A stretch of DNA of 64,000 nucleotides from Neopararhizobium haloflavum (GTDB taxonomy: Bacteria; Pseudomonadota; Alphaproteobacteria; Rhizobiales; Rhizobiaceae), in contig NZ_NWUC01000002.1 of NCBI RefSeq assembly GCF_002750855.1, positions 558,001 through 622,000 on the forward strand, read 5' to 3'. Both the position numbers and the translations under genes were made by a program. Every line of letters begins with the position of its first letter. The first letter of the stretch is position 1. Below are positions 46,287-55,372 of the stretch, piece by piece. A model generated the notes under the pieces. The model was not told the origin of the DNA, made no database searches, and saw only the letters and a program-made list of their open reading frames with translations.

Positions 46287-46733
46287 TTGCACACAGTTCT
46301 GTCGAAGGATTTCCTGGCCGGCGTCGTGTCGATCGGCATCGGCCTGTTTCTGATCATCCACGGTATCGACTACGGTATCGGCACGCCGCAACGCATGGGG
46401 TCGGGCTTCTTCCCCGTCGGGCTTGGCGCATTGCTTGGCTTCATCGGGCTTGCCCTGCTCTGGGGCGCGCGACATACCCGCGAGCCCGTGGAGGGTTTCC
46501 GACTGCGGGCGCTCATCATCATACCGCTCGCCATCCTTTCTTTCGGCCTGCTTCTTCCGCGCGTCGGCTTCTTGCCCGCCGGAGCGTTTACCGTCGTGCT
46601 GGCCGGGATTGCCGACCGACGGTCGTCGGTTCCGACATTGCTGATCGTCGCTGCAGTCGTCGTCACCAGCTGCTGGCTATTGTTCTCGCAGGGCCTTTCG
46701 GTTCGCCTGCCTCTCGTTGCATGGGATCTGTGA
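46287..46733 (+). CDS. tctB: Tripartite tricarboxylate transporter small subunit TctB
   Basis: A 148-residue protein with four hydrophobic segments, TctB family: LAGVVSIGIGLFLIIHGIDY, GTPQRMGSGFFPVGLGALLG, then two further spans. The TTG at 46287 with GGGAG six bases upstream is preferred. An ATG nine codons earlier (46260) lies within the intergenic hairpin. It ends with TGATG overlapping tctA. Confidence 0.87.
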   Translation: MHTVLSKDFLAGVVSIGIGLFLIIHGIDYGIGTPQRMGSGFFPVGLGALLGFIGLALLWGARHTREPVEGFRLRALIIIPLAILSFGLLLPRVGFLPAGAFTVVLAGIADRRSSVPTLLIVAAVVVTSCWLLFSQGLSVRLPLVAWDL

Positions 46734-48250
46734 TGGACGTCCTGGCCAACATCCAGCTCGGCCTGCTGACGGCGGCGACGCTCGAAAATCTCGCCTACTG
46801 CTTCGTCGGCGTGACGGTGGGGATGATCGTCGGCGTCCTGCCAGGTATCGGCCATCTCGCGGCAATCTCGCTCCTGATGCCGCTTACCTTTCATGTTCCG
46901 GCGACGGCTTCGCTCGTGCTTCTCGCGGGCATCTATTATGGGGCCCAGTATGGCGGTTCCATCGCTTCCATTCTCCTGAACCTGCCCGGCACGGCCTCGT
47001 CAGCAGTTGCCTGCCTCGATGGTTATCCGATGGCGCAGAAAGGCCGCGCGGGCGCCGCGCTGATGATCACGACGATCGCCTCCTTCTTCGGTAGCTGCCT
47101 TTCGATCGTTGTGCTCATCCTCATGGCACCGCCGCTGGCGCAACTGGCCCTCGCCTTCCATTCCGCCGACTATTTCTCGATGATGGTGCTCGGCCTGGTC
47201 GCTGCCGGCTCGATCAGCCAGGGCAAACCGCTGATGGGTCTTGCCAGCGTCATCCTCGGCCTCGCCATCGGTCTTGTGGGCATAGACGTCAACACCGGGA
47301 GCATGCGCTTCACCTTCGGCACTCCCGAGCTCTTCGAGGGCGTCAGCATCATCGTGATCGCCATGGCCCTGTTCGGGGTCGTCGAGGTCATCTCGAGCAT
47401 TGGACGCACCGGCGAAGGCGCAAAGGTGCACGACGTGTCGTTCCGCTCGCTCATGCCGACACGCAATGAGCTGAGCCGGAGTTGGTGGCCCATGCTACGC
47501 GGCTCGGGGATCGGCGTCGGTGTCGGCGTTCTTCCGGGAACCGGCGGCGGGTCAATGGCATCTTTCATGGCCTATGCGGTCGAAAAACGGGTCTCGCGCA
47601 CGCCGGAGGAATTCGGCAAGGGCAGCATCGCGGGCGTTTCGGCGCCCGAAGCGGCGAACAATTCGGCCGCTCAGTCTGCCTTCATCCCCACGCTGACGCT
47701 CGGCATCCCGGGCGATGCGATCATGGCGCTGATGCTCGGGGCCCTCTTGATCCACGGCATCCAGCCGGGTCCGCGCGTCGTGACGGAAAGCCCGGAACTG
47801 TTCTGGGGACTGGTTGTCAGCTTCCTGATCGGCAATTTCTTCCTGCTGATCCTGAACATTCCGCTGATCAGGGTCTGGGTGCGCATCCTGCAGATACCCT
47901 ACAAGGTGCTGTTCCCTTCGATCATCCTTCTCATCGCCGTTGGCGTCTACAGCGTGAACAGATCCACCTTCGACGTCATGCTCGTGGCGGGACTCGCCTT
48001 CGTCGGATTCTTGATGATCCGCATAGGATTCGAGGCCGCGCCTTTGCTGCTCGGCTATATTCTCGGCCCGCTGCTGGAAGAGAACATGCGCCGCGCCCTC
48101 TTGGTCAGCCGAGGCGATTTCATGATTTTTCTCGAACGCCCGATCAGCGCCGTATTTCTCTTCTTTGCCCTGGCGATGCTCGCCTGGGTGGTATTTTCGT
48201 CACTTCGCACGCCGAAGCTCAATGAAACAAGTTCGGCCGAAAGCGGCTGA
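46733..48250 (+). CDS. tctA: Tripartite tricarboxylate transporter large subunit TctA
   Basis: A 505-residue, about 11-12-span TctA protein. Conserved VGMIVGVLPGIGHLAAISLL, GIYYGAQYGGSIASILLNLP, GTASSAVACLDGYPMAQKG and the second repeat GVLPGTGGGSMASFMAYAVE, EFGKGSIAGVSAPEAANNSA. It translocates the TctC ligand, driven by ion gradients. The ATG at 46733 shares a base with the tctB stop. Confidence 0.94.
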   Translation: MDVLANIQLGLLTAATLENLAYCFVGVTVGMIVGVLPGIGHLAAISLLMPLTFHVPATASLVLLAGIYYGAQYGGSIASILLNLPGTASSAVACLDGYPMAQKGRAGAALMITTIASFFGSCLSIVVLILMAPPLAQLALAFHSADYFSMMVLGLVAAGSISQGKPLMGLASVILGLAIGLVGIDVNTGSMRFTFGTPELFEGVSIIVIAMALFGVVEVISSIGRTGEGAKVHDVSFRSLMPTRNELSRSWWPMLRGSGIGVGVGVLPGTGGGSMASFMAYAVEKRVSRTPEEFGKGSIAGVSAPEAANNSAAQSAFIPTLTLGIPGDAIMALMLGALLIHGIQPGPRVVTESPELFWGLVVSFLIGNFFLLILNIPLIRVWVRILQIPYKVLFPSIILLIAVGVYSVNRSTFDVMLVAGLAFVGFLMIRIGFEAAPLLLGYILGPLLEENMRRALLVSRGDFMIFLERPISAVFLFFALAMLAWVVFSSLRTPKLNETSSAESG

Positions 48251-48272
48251 ACCTCTCGCAGGGAAAAGACAG

Positions 48273-48989
48273 ATGATGGGCAAGGCGGTCAGGACGATCG
48301 AGCGGGCGTCCGCTGAAACGGTGCGGGCGCTGGGCGAACAGGGCACGGCGACGGTGCATGAAGCACAGGGTCGCACAGGGCTGATGAAGCCACGTATCGG
48401 CGCCATCGTGCCGGGCGCCGCCATGGGCGGAAGTGCTGTGACGGCGCTTTGCGCACCCGGCGACAACTGGATGCTGCATGTGGCAATCGAGCTGATGCAG
48501 CCCGGTGACGTTCTGGTCGTCGCACCCACGTCGGAATGCCATGACGGCTATTTCGGCGACATCCTGGCCGAATTCGTCAGCCTGCGCGGCGGGGTCGGCG
48601 TGGTGCTCGACACGGGCGTGCGCGACGTTGCGGTCCTGCGCAAGCAGGGTCTGCCGGTCTTTGCCCGTGCCGTTTCGGCGCAAGGTACGGTCAAGGAAAC
48701 GGTCGGCTCGGTGAATGTCCCGATCGTGTGCGGCGGCGTCCTCGTGACACCCGGCGACGTCGTTGTCGGCGACGATGACGGCGTGGTGATCGTGCCCCGC
48801 CAGAGCGCCGACGACGTGCTTGCCGCGGCCAGGGCGCGCGTCGAAAAGGAAGATGCCATGCGCGAACGGCTGCGGGCCGGCGATGTCACGCTCGACATCA
48901 TCAATCTGCGCGAGAAGCTTGAGGCCCGCGGATTGCGCTATTTCGACGGCCCGCTCGACTGGAGTTCCAGCGATCCGACGAGGGATTGA
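48273..48989 (+). CDS. ligK: 4-carboxy-4-hydroxy-2-oxoadipate aldolase-like enzyme (LigK/GalC)
   Basis: A 238-residue RraA-fold aldolase with the strong CHA/HMG aldolase pattern: GTATVHEAQGRTGLMKPRIG, PGDNWMLHVAIELMQPGDVL, TSECHDGYFGDILAEF, the catalytic VRDVAVL Arg-Asp pair, AQGTVKETVGSVNVPIVCGG and DDDGVVIVPR. LigK/GalC cleave 4-carboxy-4-hydroxy-2-oxoadipate to pyruvate and oxaloacetate, the last step of the protocatechuate 4,5- and gallate pathways. The start ATG at 48273 is 23 bases after tctA. No ring-cleavage dioxygenase is present in the window, so the function could instead be cleavage of an imported aldol acid. Confidence 0.85.
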   Translation: MMGKAVRTIERASAETVRALGEQGTATVHEAQGRTGLMKPRIGAIVPGAAMGGSAVTALCAPGDNWMLHVAIELMQPGDVLVVAPTSECHDGYFGDILAEFVSLRGGVGVVLDTGVRDVAVLRKQGLPVFARAVSAQGTVKETVGSVNVPIVCGGVLVTPGDVVVGDDDGVVIVPRQSADDVLAAARARVEKEDAMRERLRAGDVTLDIINLREKLEARGLRYFDGPLDWSSSDPTRD

Positions 48990-48994
48990 AGCAA

Positions 48995-49981
48995 ATGGCT
49001 GATAGCAATGTGCCTGATAGATTAAACATCGCCGTTCTCGACGACTACGCCGGGGTCTCGCAACAACTCGCGGACTGGTCAGGGCTCGGCGACATCACTG
49101 TTTTCAACGATACGATCAAGGACGAGGCGCGCCTGATCGAATGGCTGAGACCATTTGACGTCATCTGCGTGATGCGCGAGCGCACGCCTATGCCGGCATC
49201 GGTCCTCAAGGCGTTGCCCAACCTCAAGCTGCTTGTCAGTACGGGCGTGCGCAACCTCTCCATCGATCTTGCCGCCGCCGCCGAGATGGGGGTCATCGTA
49301 TGCGGTACCGAGTTGCGTGGAAACGCCACGTCGGAACTGGCGATGGCGCTGATCCTGGCTGCCAACCGCAGGGTCATTGCCGAGGCGGACAGCCTTCGAG
49401 CGGGCGGTTGGCAAAAGGGCCTCGGCCGCGATCTGGCGGGCCAGACGCTCGGGCTCGTCGGCCTCGGCAAGATCGGGGCGCAAATGGCGGCGCACGCGCG
49501 CGGGTTCGGCATGTCGGTCGTCGCCTGGTCTCAAAATCTCACGCAGGAACGCTGCGATGCCATCGGCGTCGAGCGCTGCGCCGATCTCCCGACGCTCATG
49601 CGCGTCAGCGACACCGTGTCCATCCATCTCGTTCTGTCGGACCGCACCCGCGGGCTCATCGACCGTGACGCGCTCGCCGCCGCCAAGGACGGCGCCGTTC
49701 TCGTCAACACATCGCGCGGTCCGATCATCGATCAGACTGCGCTGCTTGATGGCCTGCGCGCCGGCCGCCCGGCGCTCGCCGCGCTGGACGTCTTCGACGA
49801 GGAACCCCTTCCGAAAGGTCATCCGATCCTGGATCCAGCGCTCATCGAAAGCGGCCGGCTCATTCTCACGCCCCATCTCGGTTATACCACTGAACAGACC
49901 TTCAGCCTGTTCTATCGCCAGACGGTAGAGGCGATCCGCGCATGGCGAGACGGAGCGCCGATACGCCAGATGGGTCTTTAG
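48995..49981 (+). CDS. D-2-hydroxyacid dehydrogenase family protein
   Basis: A 328-residue NAD(P)-dependent dehydrogenase. Rossmann glycine motif GLVGLGKIGAQMA near the centre, catalytic Arg in NTSRGPIIDQ, Glu in DVFDEEPLP, and His in LTPHLGYTT. It interconverts a 2-keto acid and a D-2-hydroxy acid, here probably a product of the adjacent aldolase or a compound brought in by TctABC. The ATG at 48995 has GAGGG upstream; the TTG at 48986 overlapping the aldolase stop is an alternative. Confidence 0.88.
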   Translation: MADSNVPDRLNIAVLDDYAGVSQQLADWSGLGDITVFNDTIKDEARLIEWLRPFDVICVMRERTPMPASVLKALPNLKLLVSTGVRNLSIDLAAAAEMGVIVCGTELRGNATSELAMALILAANRRVIAEADSLRAGGWQKGLGRDLAGQTLGLVGLGKIGAQMAAHARGFGMSVVAWSQNLTQERCDAIGVERCADLPTLMRVSDTVSIHLVLSDRTRGLIDRDALAAAKDGAVLVNTSRGPIIDQTALLDGLRAGRPALAALDVFDEEPLPKGHPILDPALIESGRLILTPHLGYTTEQTFSLFYRQTVEAIRAWRDGAPIRQMGL

Positions 49982-50053
49982 GATACTGCAGTGGCCGACC
50001 TCGTGGGAGAGAATGCTGGTTCAGGTCCGATAGCTCCAGGTGAACGGCCGTAG

Positions 50054-50863
50054 ATGGAAAAGAGTGGAGATTTTGTCGAGGGCTTGGCCAAGGGCCTCTC
50101 CGTTCTCGAAGTTTTCGACAGGGCGCGGCCCGAAATGACCCTGTCGGAAGTCGCACGCGCGACCGGGATGTCGCCGGCGGCCGCTCGCCGCAGCCTTCAT
50201 ACACTCGTGACGCTCGGCTATATGCGTCAGGTTCAGCGGAAATTCGTGTTGAGCGCTCGCGTACTCAAACTCGCCGCCTCCTATCTCGACGCAGCGAATA
50301 TCGAGGAGTTGCTGCTGCCAGAGCTGCGGCGGCTTGTCGGCTCGTTTGGCGACGCCGCTTCCGTCGCGGTCCTCGAGGGAGACGACGTTCTCTACGTCGC
50401 GCACTATTCGGAACAACGCGCCAGCCGCATGATCGCCTCCGTCGGCACCGTCTATCCCGCCTACGCGACGTCGCTCGGCAAGGTCTTGCTTGCGTCGCTG
50501 AGCCGGGAGGCGCTCGCAGCCTATCTCGACCGCGTGGTGCTGCGTCCGCTGACAGACAGGACGATCTGCGACAACGCATTGCTCCGTGAAACGGTAGACA
50601 CGGCGCGTACCGATGGCTTTGCGACTGCCCGCGACGAACTCGACTATGGCATCACGTCCCTTTCGGTGCCGGTGCGCGACCGGTTGGGCCGCACTGTCGC
50701 GGCGATCAACAGCTCCGGGTACACCGGGCGGCTGACGATCGACGAGATCGTTGCACGGCGACTGGATGGATTGCGCACCGCTGCGGCGCGCATCGGCCGG
50801 ACGCTGGACAGTTATCCACCGCTGCTGAATTCCTTCTTCAACCCCTCCATCTCCGAGCGATGA
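50054..50863 (+). CDS. IclR-family regulator, PcaR/PcaU-like
   Basis: A 269-residue IclR protein. MTLSEVARATGMSPAAARRS and LHTLVTLGYMRQVQRKF form the winged helix; the effector domain contains VGTVYPAYATSLGKVLLA, ARTDGFATARDELDYGITSL and SVPVRDRLGRTVAAINSSGY. The start EGLAKGLSVLEVFDRARPEM and the middle resemble PcaR/PcaU activators of beta-ketoadipate/protocatechuate genes, which suits a nearby aromatic pathway enzyme. Its stop overlaps the next gene (ATGA), so regulator and transporter are co-translated. Confidence 0.9.
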   Translation: MEKSGDFVEGLAKGLSVLEVFDRARPEMTLSEVARATGMSPAAARRSLHTLVTLGYMRQVQRKFVLSARVLKLAASYLDAANIEELLLPELRRLVGSFGDAASVAVLEGDDVLYVAHYSEQRASRMIASVGTVYPAYATSLGKVLLASLSREALAAYLDRVVLRPLTDRTICDNALLRETVDTARTDGFATARDELDYGITSLSVPVRDRLGRTVAAINSSGYTGRLTIDEIVARRLDGLRTAAARIGRTLDSYPPLLNSFFNPSISER

Positions 50864-52218
50864 ATGACCCGAGCGCGCTTGGCGCGGCCAGAACCATCAT
50901 CAACGGAATGATCGCCGTCACGGCACTCGTCCTTATTCTGGCGCAGATTCTTGCTCTGTCGCCTCCTCAGATCGTGTGGCCAAGCCTTTTCGCCATCTAT
51001 TTCAGCGTGAATGTGCGGGAGCTGAAAAAGAGCGGATCGGTCATCCTCGCCATTGCGGTGATGGCTGGCGGCGCGGCGGCCATCCTGAACAATTTCCGTC
51101 CACATTCGGCATTCGAGCAGACCGGGTTCTTCTTCGCGCTACTGGTCCTGCTGCAGTCCCTCGCCCGCATCGCAAGCCGATCTTCGGACGTGGTCCAAGG
51201 CGCCCAGTTCATCGTTTCGCGCGCGCCGGGACGGCGCTATCTCTTCGTCTCTCTCGGGACCCATCTGCTTGCGCTCTTCCTCCAGATCGGCAGCATGGTG
51301 CTGGTCATGTCGCTGCTGGCGGGCCGTTTTCGCGATGCCGGCGAGGCGTTGACGCGGTCCCTCGCCCTCGCCGCCATGCGAGGTTTCGCCTGCACAGCGA
51401 TGTGGTCGCCCCTTTCGATGTCGATCCTGGTGATCTTTTCGAACATCGACGGCATCAGCTTCTTGGAAATCCTGCCGTTCGGTCTTGCCGGCTCAGCGCT
51501 TTACATCATGGCGGGCTATCTTGCCGACAGGCGCGGGCCTCAAGGCACTGCGCCGCCGTCTGCGACAAGCGGCAACCAACGCGGCGCACTGCTGCGGGTC
51601 CTGGCCCGCATCCTGTTCCTTTTTGCCATCGCCGTTGTCGCGATCGCTCTCTTTGACCTTCCACTGATCGAGGGAATCTTTCTGGCAGTCTTCACCCTCA
51701 CCATTGCCTGGCGGCTGGCCGAATGGCTGACAAAGGGCGAGCGGCGATCGACCGTGCGGGAACTGTCGCTTTCAGCTGGCGCCATGGTGAACGAGCTCGC
51801 CATCATCTGTGGCGCCACCATGATCGGCGTGATCGCTGCCGATCTCGTTCAGAACCAGTCCGGCGTGGTTCAGGCACTGGGTTCGGGAGAGGCCGCCGCC
51901 ATCGTATCCTTCCTGCCCGGCATCGTTTTCGCCGGTGGGACCGCAGCCATCAATCCGCTGGCATCAGTGACCATCGCGGCGAGCATACTCGATCCCATCT
52001 GGCCGCCAGGCGCCAAGATATGGCTGGCGATCGCGTTGAGCTGGGGATGGACGATCACCGCGTGTGGCACGCCTTTCACCGCGAACATGCTCGTCTCGTC
52101 CCGATTGATCGGCCGCAGTTCGAGCGCGCTCGCCTATGGCTGGAATGGACGGTTCACGGCATACACGGTCCTCGCCGCGGGTATGCTCGCCGCCCTCGGT
52201 GTGCTCATCTACTCCTGA
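50860..52218 (+). CDS. Polytopic membrane protein, probable organic-anion transporter
   Basis: A 452-residue, very hydrophobic protein with about 11-12 predicted spans and a mid-protein cytoplasmic loop (DRRGPQGTAPPSATSGNQRG). I do not recognise a confident family. The two-half arrangement and segments such as MRGFACTAMWSPLSMSILVI and ISWGWTITACGTPFT-like SWGWTITACGTPFTANMLVS recall ion-transporter-superfamily carriers. Translational coupling to a PcaR-like IclR regulator suggests a regulated uptake or efflux carrier for an aromatic or carboxylic acid. Confidence 0.75.
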   Translation: MNDPSALGAARTIINGMIAVTALVLILAQILALSPPQIVWPSLFAIYFSVNVRELKKSGSVILAIAVMAGGAAAILNNFRPHSAFEQTGFFFALLVLLQSLARIASRSSDVVQGAQFIVSRAPGRRYLFVSLGTHLLALFLQIGSMVLVMSLLAGRFRDAGEALTRSLALAAMRGFACTAMWSPLSMSILVIFSNIDGISFLEILPFGLAGSALYIMAGYLADRRGPQGTAPPSATSGNQRGALLRVLARILFLFAIAVVAIALFDLPLIEGIFLAVFTLTIAWRLAEWLTKGERRSTVRELSLSAGAMVNELAIICGATMIGVIAADLVQNQSGVVQALGSGEAAAIVSFLPGIVFAGGTAAINPLASVTIAASILDPIWPPGAKIWLAIALSWGWTITACGTPFTANMLVSSRLIGRSSSALAYGWNGRFTAYTVLAAGMLAALGVLIYS

Positions 52219-52254
52219 AGCGCCATTTATTGCAGCCCACATCCTGGACACCGA

Positions 52255-53199
52255 ATGATCAACCTGACCGCATGCAGATATTTTCTGGAGGTGCTCCACC
52301 TCGGATCCATCCGGCTTGCTGCGGATCGCCTGCATATTTCTCCCTCGGCAATCAGCAGACAGATCGCAAAATTGGAGAGGGAGTTCGGCGACACATTGCT
52401 CGATCGGCGCGCGAACGGAGTCCAGCTGACCGAGGCGGGCAAACTGGCGGCAAACCATTTTGCGACCATCCTCGACCAGGTCGATCTTATCAGGGGCGAA
52501 ATCTCGGATCTGAGGAAGCTGAAATCCGGCAGCGTCTCCATTGCGACGGTCGATGGAATCACCGACCCCTATTTGTCGGAGCAGATCCTCGCATTTCGCA
52601 GGAAGTTCCCGGCCGTGGATTTTCGCATGCGCATCCGGGGGCGTGAGCGCGTTCTGGAGGCCCTCGAAAAACACATGTGCCAGATCGGGTTCGTCTACGA
52701 CCACTTCTCGCATCCCATGATCGAGATCGTGGGACAGTGGCGGCAACCGCTTCTCGCCCTGGTCCCTCCTTCTCATGCGCTTGCGGACGGCAGACCTTTG
52801 CAATTGTCGGACCTGGCCGGCTTCGATTGCGTGATACCCGACGACAGCTACGGCATCCATCATCTGCTCAACCGGGCCTTCCGGAAGTTCGCAGGCCGAA
52901 CCAGGCCGATCATGGTTGCGGATCAGCTGCACTTTCTGATCCGCCACGCGATACGTTCCAACGCGATTGTCTACGTTCCCCTTCAGGCCGCATTGCGTGA
53001 GGTGGAAGCAGGCGAACTCGTTCCGCTGAACCTGGATTGCCCGGATTTCGAGCATCGATTCATCTATGCGATCGTGCGCCGCGATCAGCGACGCTCGCCT
53101 GCATGCGACGCCTTCATCAACATGCTGACGTCCAATTTCTCCACGTACGAGAATTCGGATGCCAGCATGCTGGAACGTCTGCGGGCACGTCAGGCGTGA
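52255..53199 (+). CDS. LysR-family transcriptional regulator
   Basis: A 314-residue LysR protein: MINLTACRYFLEVLHLGSIR, LAADRLHISPSAISRQIAKLE, then the effector domain. It lies 36 bp after the membrane-protein gene and ends overlapping the 3' end of the convergent RidA gene by 10 bases. Because the RidA, amidase and TRAP genes are next, it is the likely regulator for that set. Confidence 0.9.
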   Translation: MINLTACRYFLEVLHLGSIRLAADRLHISPSAISRQIAKLEREFGDTLLDRRANGVQLTEAGKLAANHFATILDQVDLIRGEISDLRKLKSGSVSIATVDGITDPYLSEQILAFRRKFPAVDFRMRIRGRERVLEALEKHMCQIGFVYDHFSHPMIEIVGQWRQPLLALVPPSHALADGRPLQLSDLAGFDCVIPDDSYGIHHLLNRAFRKFAGRTRPIMVADQLHFLIRHAIRSNAIVYVPLQAALREVEAGELVPLNLDCPDFEHRFIYAIVRRDQRRSPACDAFINMLTSNFSTYENSDASMLERLRARQA

Positions 53200-53675
53200 A
53201 GCTCGATCGTGATGTCAGCTTCAACAGGAGCGTTCAGCCCTAGCTCGTGCTGGGTCAGCGCTGCGCGGGCGTGCTTGCCATTTTCTTCTCCCCATAGCTC
53301 CACGAAGAGATCGGACGCGCCGTTCAGCACGCGGTGCGGTTCGGTGAAACCCGAAGCGCAAGAGACGTATCCGATCATCTTCACGATCCTCTTCACTCTG
53401 TCGAGATCACCGAGGACCGCCTTCATCATCGCCAGGTGATTGATCGCCATCAGGCGGGCGGAGGCATACCCTTCTTCGATGGTCAGGTCCGATCCGACCT
53501 TGCCCACATATGGCAGCACATCGTTGTCGTTCTCGTCGGGCTGAGTGCCCAGCGTTCCCGATGTGTACAGAATGTTCCCGACCACGACCCCTGGAACGTA
53601 ATTGCCGATCGGCTTCGGCCTGCGGGGTAGAATGATCCCCATATCCTTGAGGCGTGCTTCCGTGGAATGCGGCAT
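53190..53675 (-). CDS. RidA/YjgF-family protein
   Basis: A 161-residue member of the longer RidA (YjgF/Atu1372-like) subgroup: PKPIGNYVPGVVVGNILYTS, GTLGTQ, VLGDLDRVKRIVKMIGYV, and LNGASDLFVELWGEENGKHA. Archetypal RidA hydrolyses reactive imine/enamine intermediates, but this long subgroup often lacks the key Arg and its role is uncertain. It is divergent from an amidase, a frequent pairing in catabolic loci for N-containing compounds. Confidence 0.87.
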   Translation of the reverse strand: MPHSTEARLKDMGIILPRRPKPIGNYVPGVVVGNILYTSGTLGTQPDENDNDVLPYVGKVGSDLTIEEGYASARLMAINHLAMMKAVLGDLDRVKRIVKMIGYVSCASGFTEPHRVLNGASDLFVELWGEENGKHARAALTQHELGLNAPVEADITIELHA

Positions 53676-53748
53676 CGATTAGGCTCCCATTTTTGCGTTG
53701 TGAGGACGGCAGCCTATGGAATCCGACGCTTGTGGCGAGCGCACAAAG

Positions 53749-53765
53749 GGCAACGCAGCGTTGCC
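53749..53765. other. Stem-loop GGCAACG-CAG-CGTTGCC in the RidA-amidase gap
   Basis: A 7-base-pair stem with a 3-base loop, extendable by an A/T-rich pair of arms. It lies 75 bases before the RidA start and 190 bases before the amidase start in the 281-bp divergent region. It may be an operator half-palindrome or mRNA leader structure. Nothing else recognisable is seen in this gap. Confidence 0.3.
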
Positions 53766-53956
53766 TTTCCGGCATCTTCGCTATTCGAGACCCTACCCAC
53801 GAATGACAAATATCCCTTTAAAAACAATGGCTAAACGAGGAACCGCGTTCGATGGTACACCTGATCGTTGCCGCACCTCCGTGCGCTCGCCAGTAGAAGG
53901 GCAGGAATATTCTCGTATGGTCACAGAACGGTGTCACAGCATCAGGGGCCTGCGAA

Positions 53957-55336
53957 GTGTTCTCAAAACCACTGTCGGAGATCGCAGCGGAGATTCGCGA
54001 CGGCGACACAAATCCTTCAGATTTGTTGCGCGCCGCGTCGGAGCGCTACGACGCGACAGAGGGGAGGCTGAACGCCTATCGGACCTGGGCCGGCGAACGC
54101 GCAGCAAAGCAGGCCATCGCCGTGGACACGCTGGTGGCGTCGGGCATTGATCTCGGCCCGCTGATGGGCATTCCGATCTCGGTCAAGGATCTCTTCGGCG
54201 TGCCGGGCCTTTCGACTTACGCCGGCACGAATGCGGCCTTTCCTCGTGAATGGGAAGCCGCCGGTCCGGTGGTTCGCGCCGTCCAGTCACAAATGGGGAT
54301 CGTGACTGGAAAGACGCACACGGTTGAATTCGCCTTCGGTGGTCTGGGCACGAATCCGCATTCCGGTACTCCGGTCAATCCGTGGTCAGCCCCCGATGCG
54401 CCGAGGATACCCGGCGGATCAAGCGCCGGGGCCGGCGTGTCGTTGGCGCAGGGTTCCGCGCTGCTCGCGCTCGGGACGGACACGGCGGGATCGGTCCGCA
54501 TTCCGGCGTCCTTCACCGGCCAGACCGCGTTGAAGGTCACGCATGGTCGCTGGTCGCTTCAAGGGATCATTCCCTTGTCGCCGTCGTTGGACACGCCCGG
54601 GCTCCTGGCGCGAACGATCGCGGATCTAGCCTACGGTTTCGCAGCGATCGACGTCGAGAGCGCGGCAGACATCGCCCCTATCCAGATGCATGGTCTTCGC
54701 ATCGGCGTCATTCAGAATATGGTCTGGGATGATATCGATTCCTCGATTGCCGAGAACACCCAGCGATCGCTTCAACTCGTCGAGAAGGCAGGGGCGCATC
54801 TGAGTAAGGCCAAGCTGGCGTGTGTGGATGAGGCGCTGACGATCTTTCGCGCAGGCGGCCTAGCGGCGCCTGAACTTCGCGCGTTTCTCGATCGCAATTT
54901 CCCCGAACGGATCGAGCAGCTCGATCCATCGGTGCTGGCACGCGTCGAAGCGGCGGATGGCATCACGGCCTCCGATTATCTGCAGCGCATCGTCAATCTG
55001 GCCCAGTATGCCCGGACGGCCGGGCAGGTTTTCGACACGGTCGACCTGCTCGTTTCCCCGACAATCCCGATTACCGCACCGACAATCGCCGATGTCGCGG
55101 ATCGGGACACCTATCAGCGGGCGAACATGATGGCCCTGCGCAACACAGCCCTCGTCAATCTTTTTGGATGGTGCGCCGTCACGCTGCCCACCGGGCTGGA
55201 CGCCTTTGGCATCCCGTCCGGACTGCAAGTCATCGCACCGCCCAAGCAGGAACACCGCCTTCTGTCAGCTGCGCTGGCGATGGAACACGTCATCGGATCC
55301 GGTCCGGAGATACTGGGGAAAGCGCCTTTGGCCTGA
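53957..55336 (+). CDS. Amidase-signature family enzyme
   Basis: A 459-residue amidase with the Ser-cisSer-Lys triad visible: Lys77 in GIPISVKDLFG, Ser155/156 in PGGSSAGAGVSLA and the nucleophile Ser179 in GTDTAGSVRIPAS. It hydrolyses a carboxamide to acid plus ammonia in the cytoplasm; the substrate is unknown. The start is GTG at 53957, preceded weakly by AGGGG. The TRAP binding-protein gene begins 36 bases after it, so the imported acid or amide is probably its substrate or product. Confidence 0.9.
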   Translation: MFSKPLSEIAAEIRDGDTNPSDLLRAASERYDATEGRLNAYRTWAGERAAKQAIAVDTLVASGIDLGPLMGIPISVKDLFGVPGLSTYAGTNAAFPREWEAAGPVVRAVQSQMGIVTGKTHTVEFAFGGLGTNPHSGTPVNPWSAPDAPRIPGGSSAGAGVSLAQGSALLALGTDTAGSVRIPASFTGQTALKVTHGRWSLQGIIPLSPSLDTPGLLARTIADLAYGFAAIDVESAADIAPIQMHGLRIGVIQNMVWDDIDSSIAENTQRSLQLVEKAGAHLSKAKLACVDEALTIFRAGGLAAPELRAFLDRNFPERIEQLDPSVLARVEAADGITASDYLQRIVNLAQYARTAGQVFDTVDLLVSPTIPITAPTIADVADRDTYQRANMMALRNTALVNLFGWCAVTLPTGLDAFGIPSGLQVIAPPKQEHRLLSAALAMEHVIGSGPEILGKAPLA

Positions 55337-55372
55337 TCCGCCCTTCGAAGCCCTAGAACCACAGGAGAGACC

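Noticed and set aside
53436-53455. TTGATCGCCATCAG as a third FNR/FixK box
   Set aside because: Second half is ATCAG rather than ATCAA, and it lies inside the RidA coding region.
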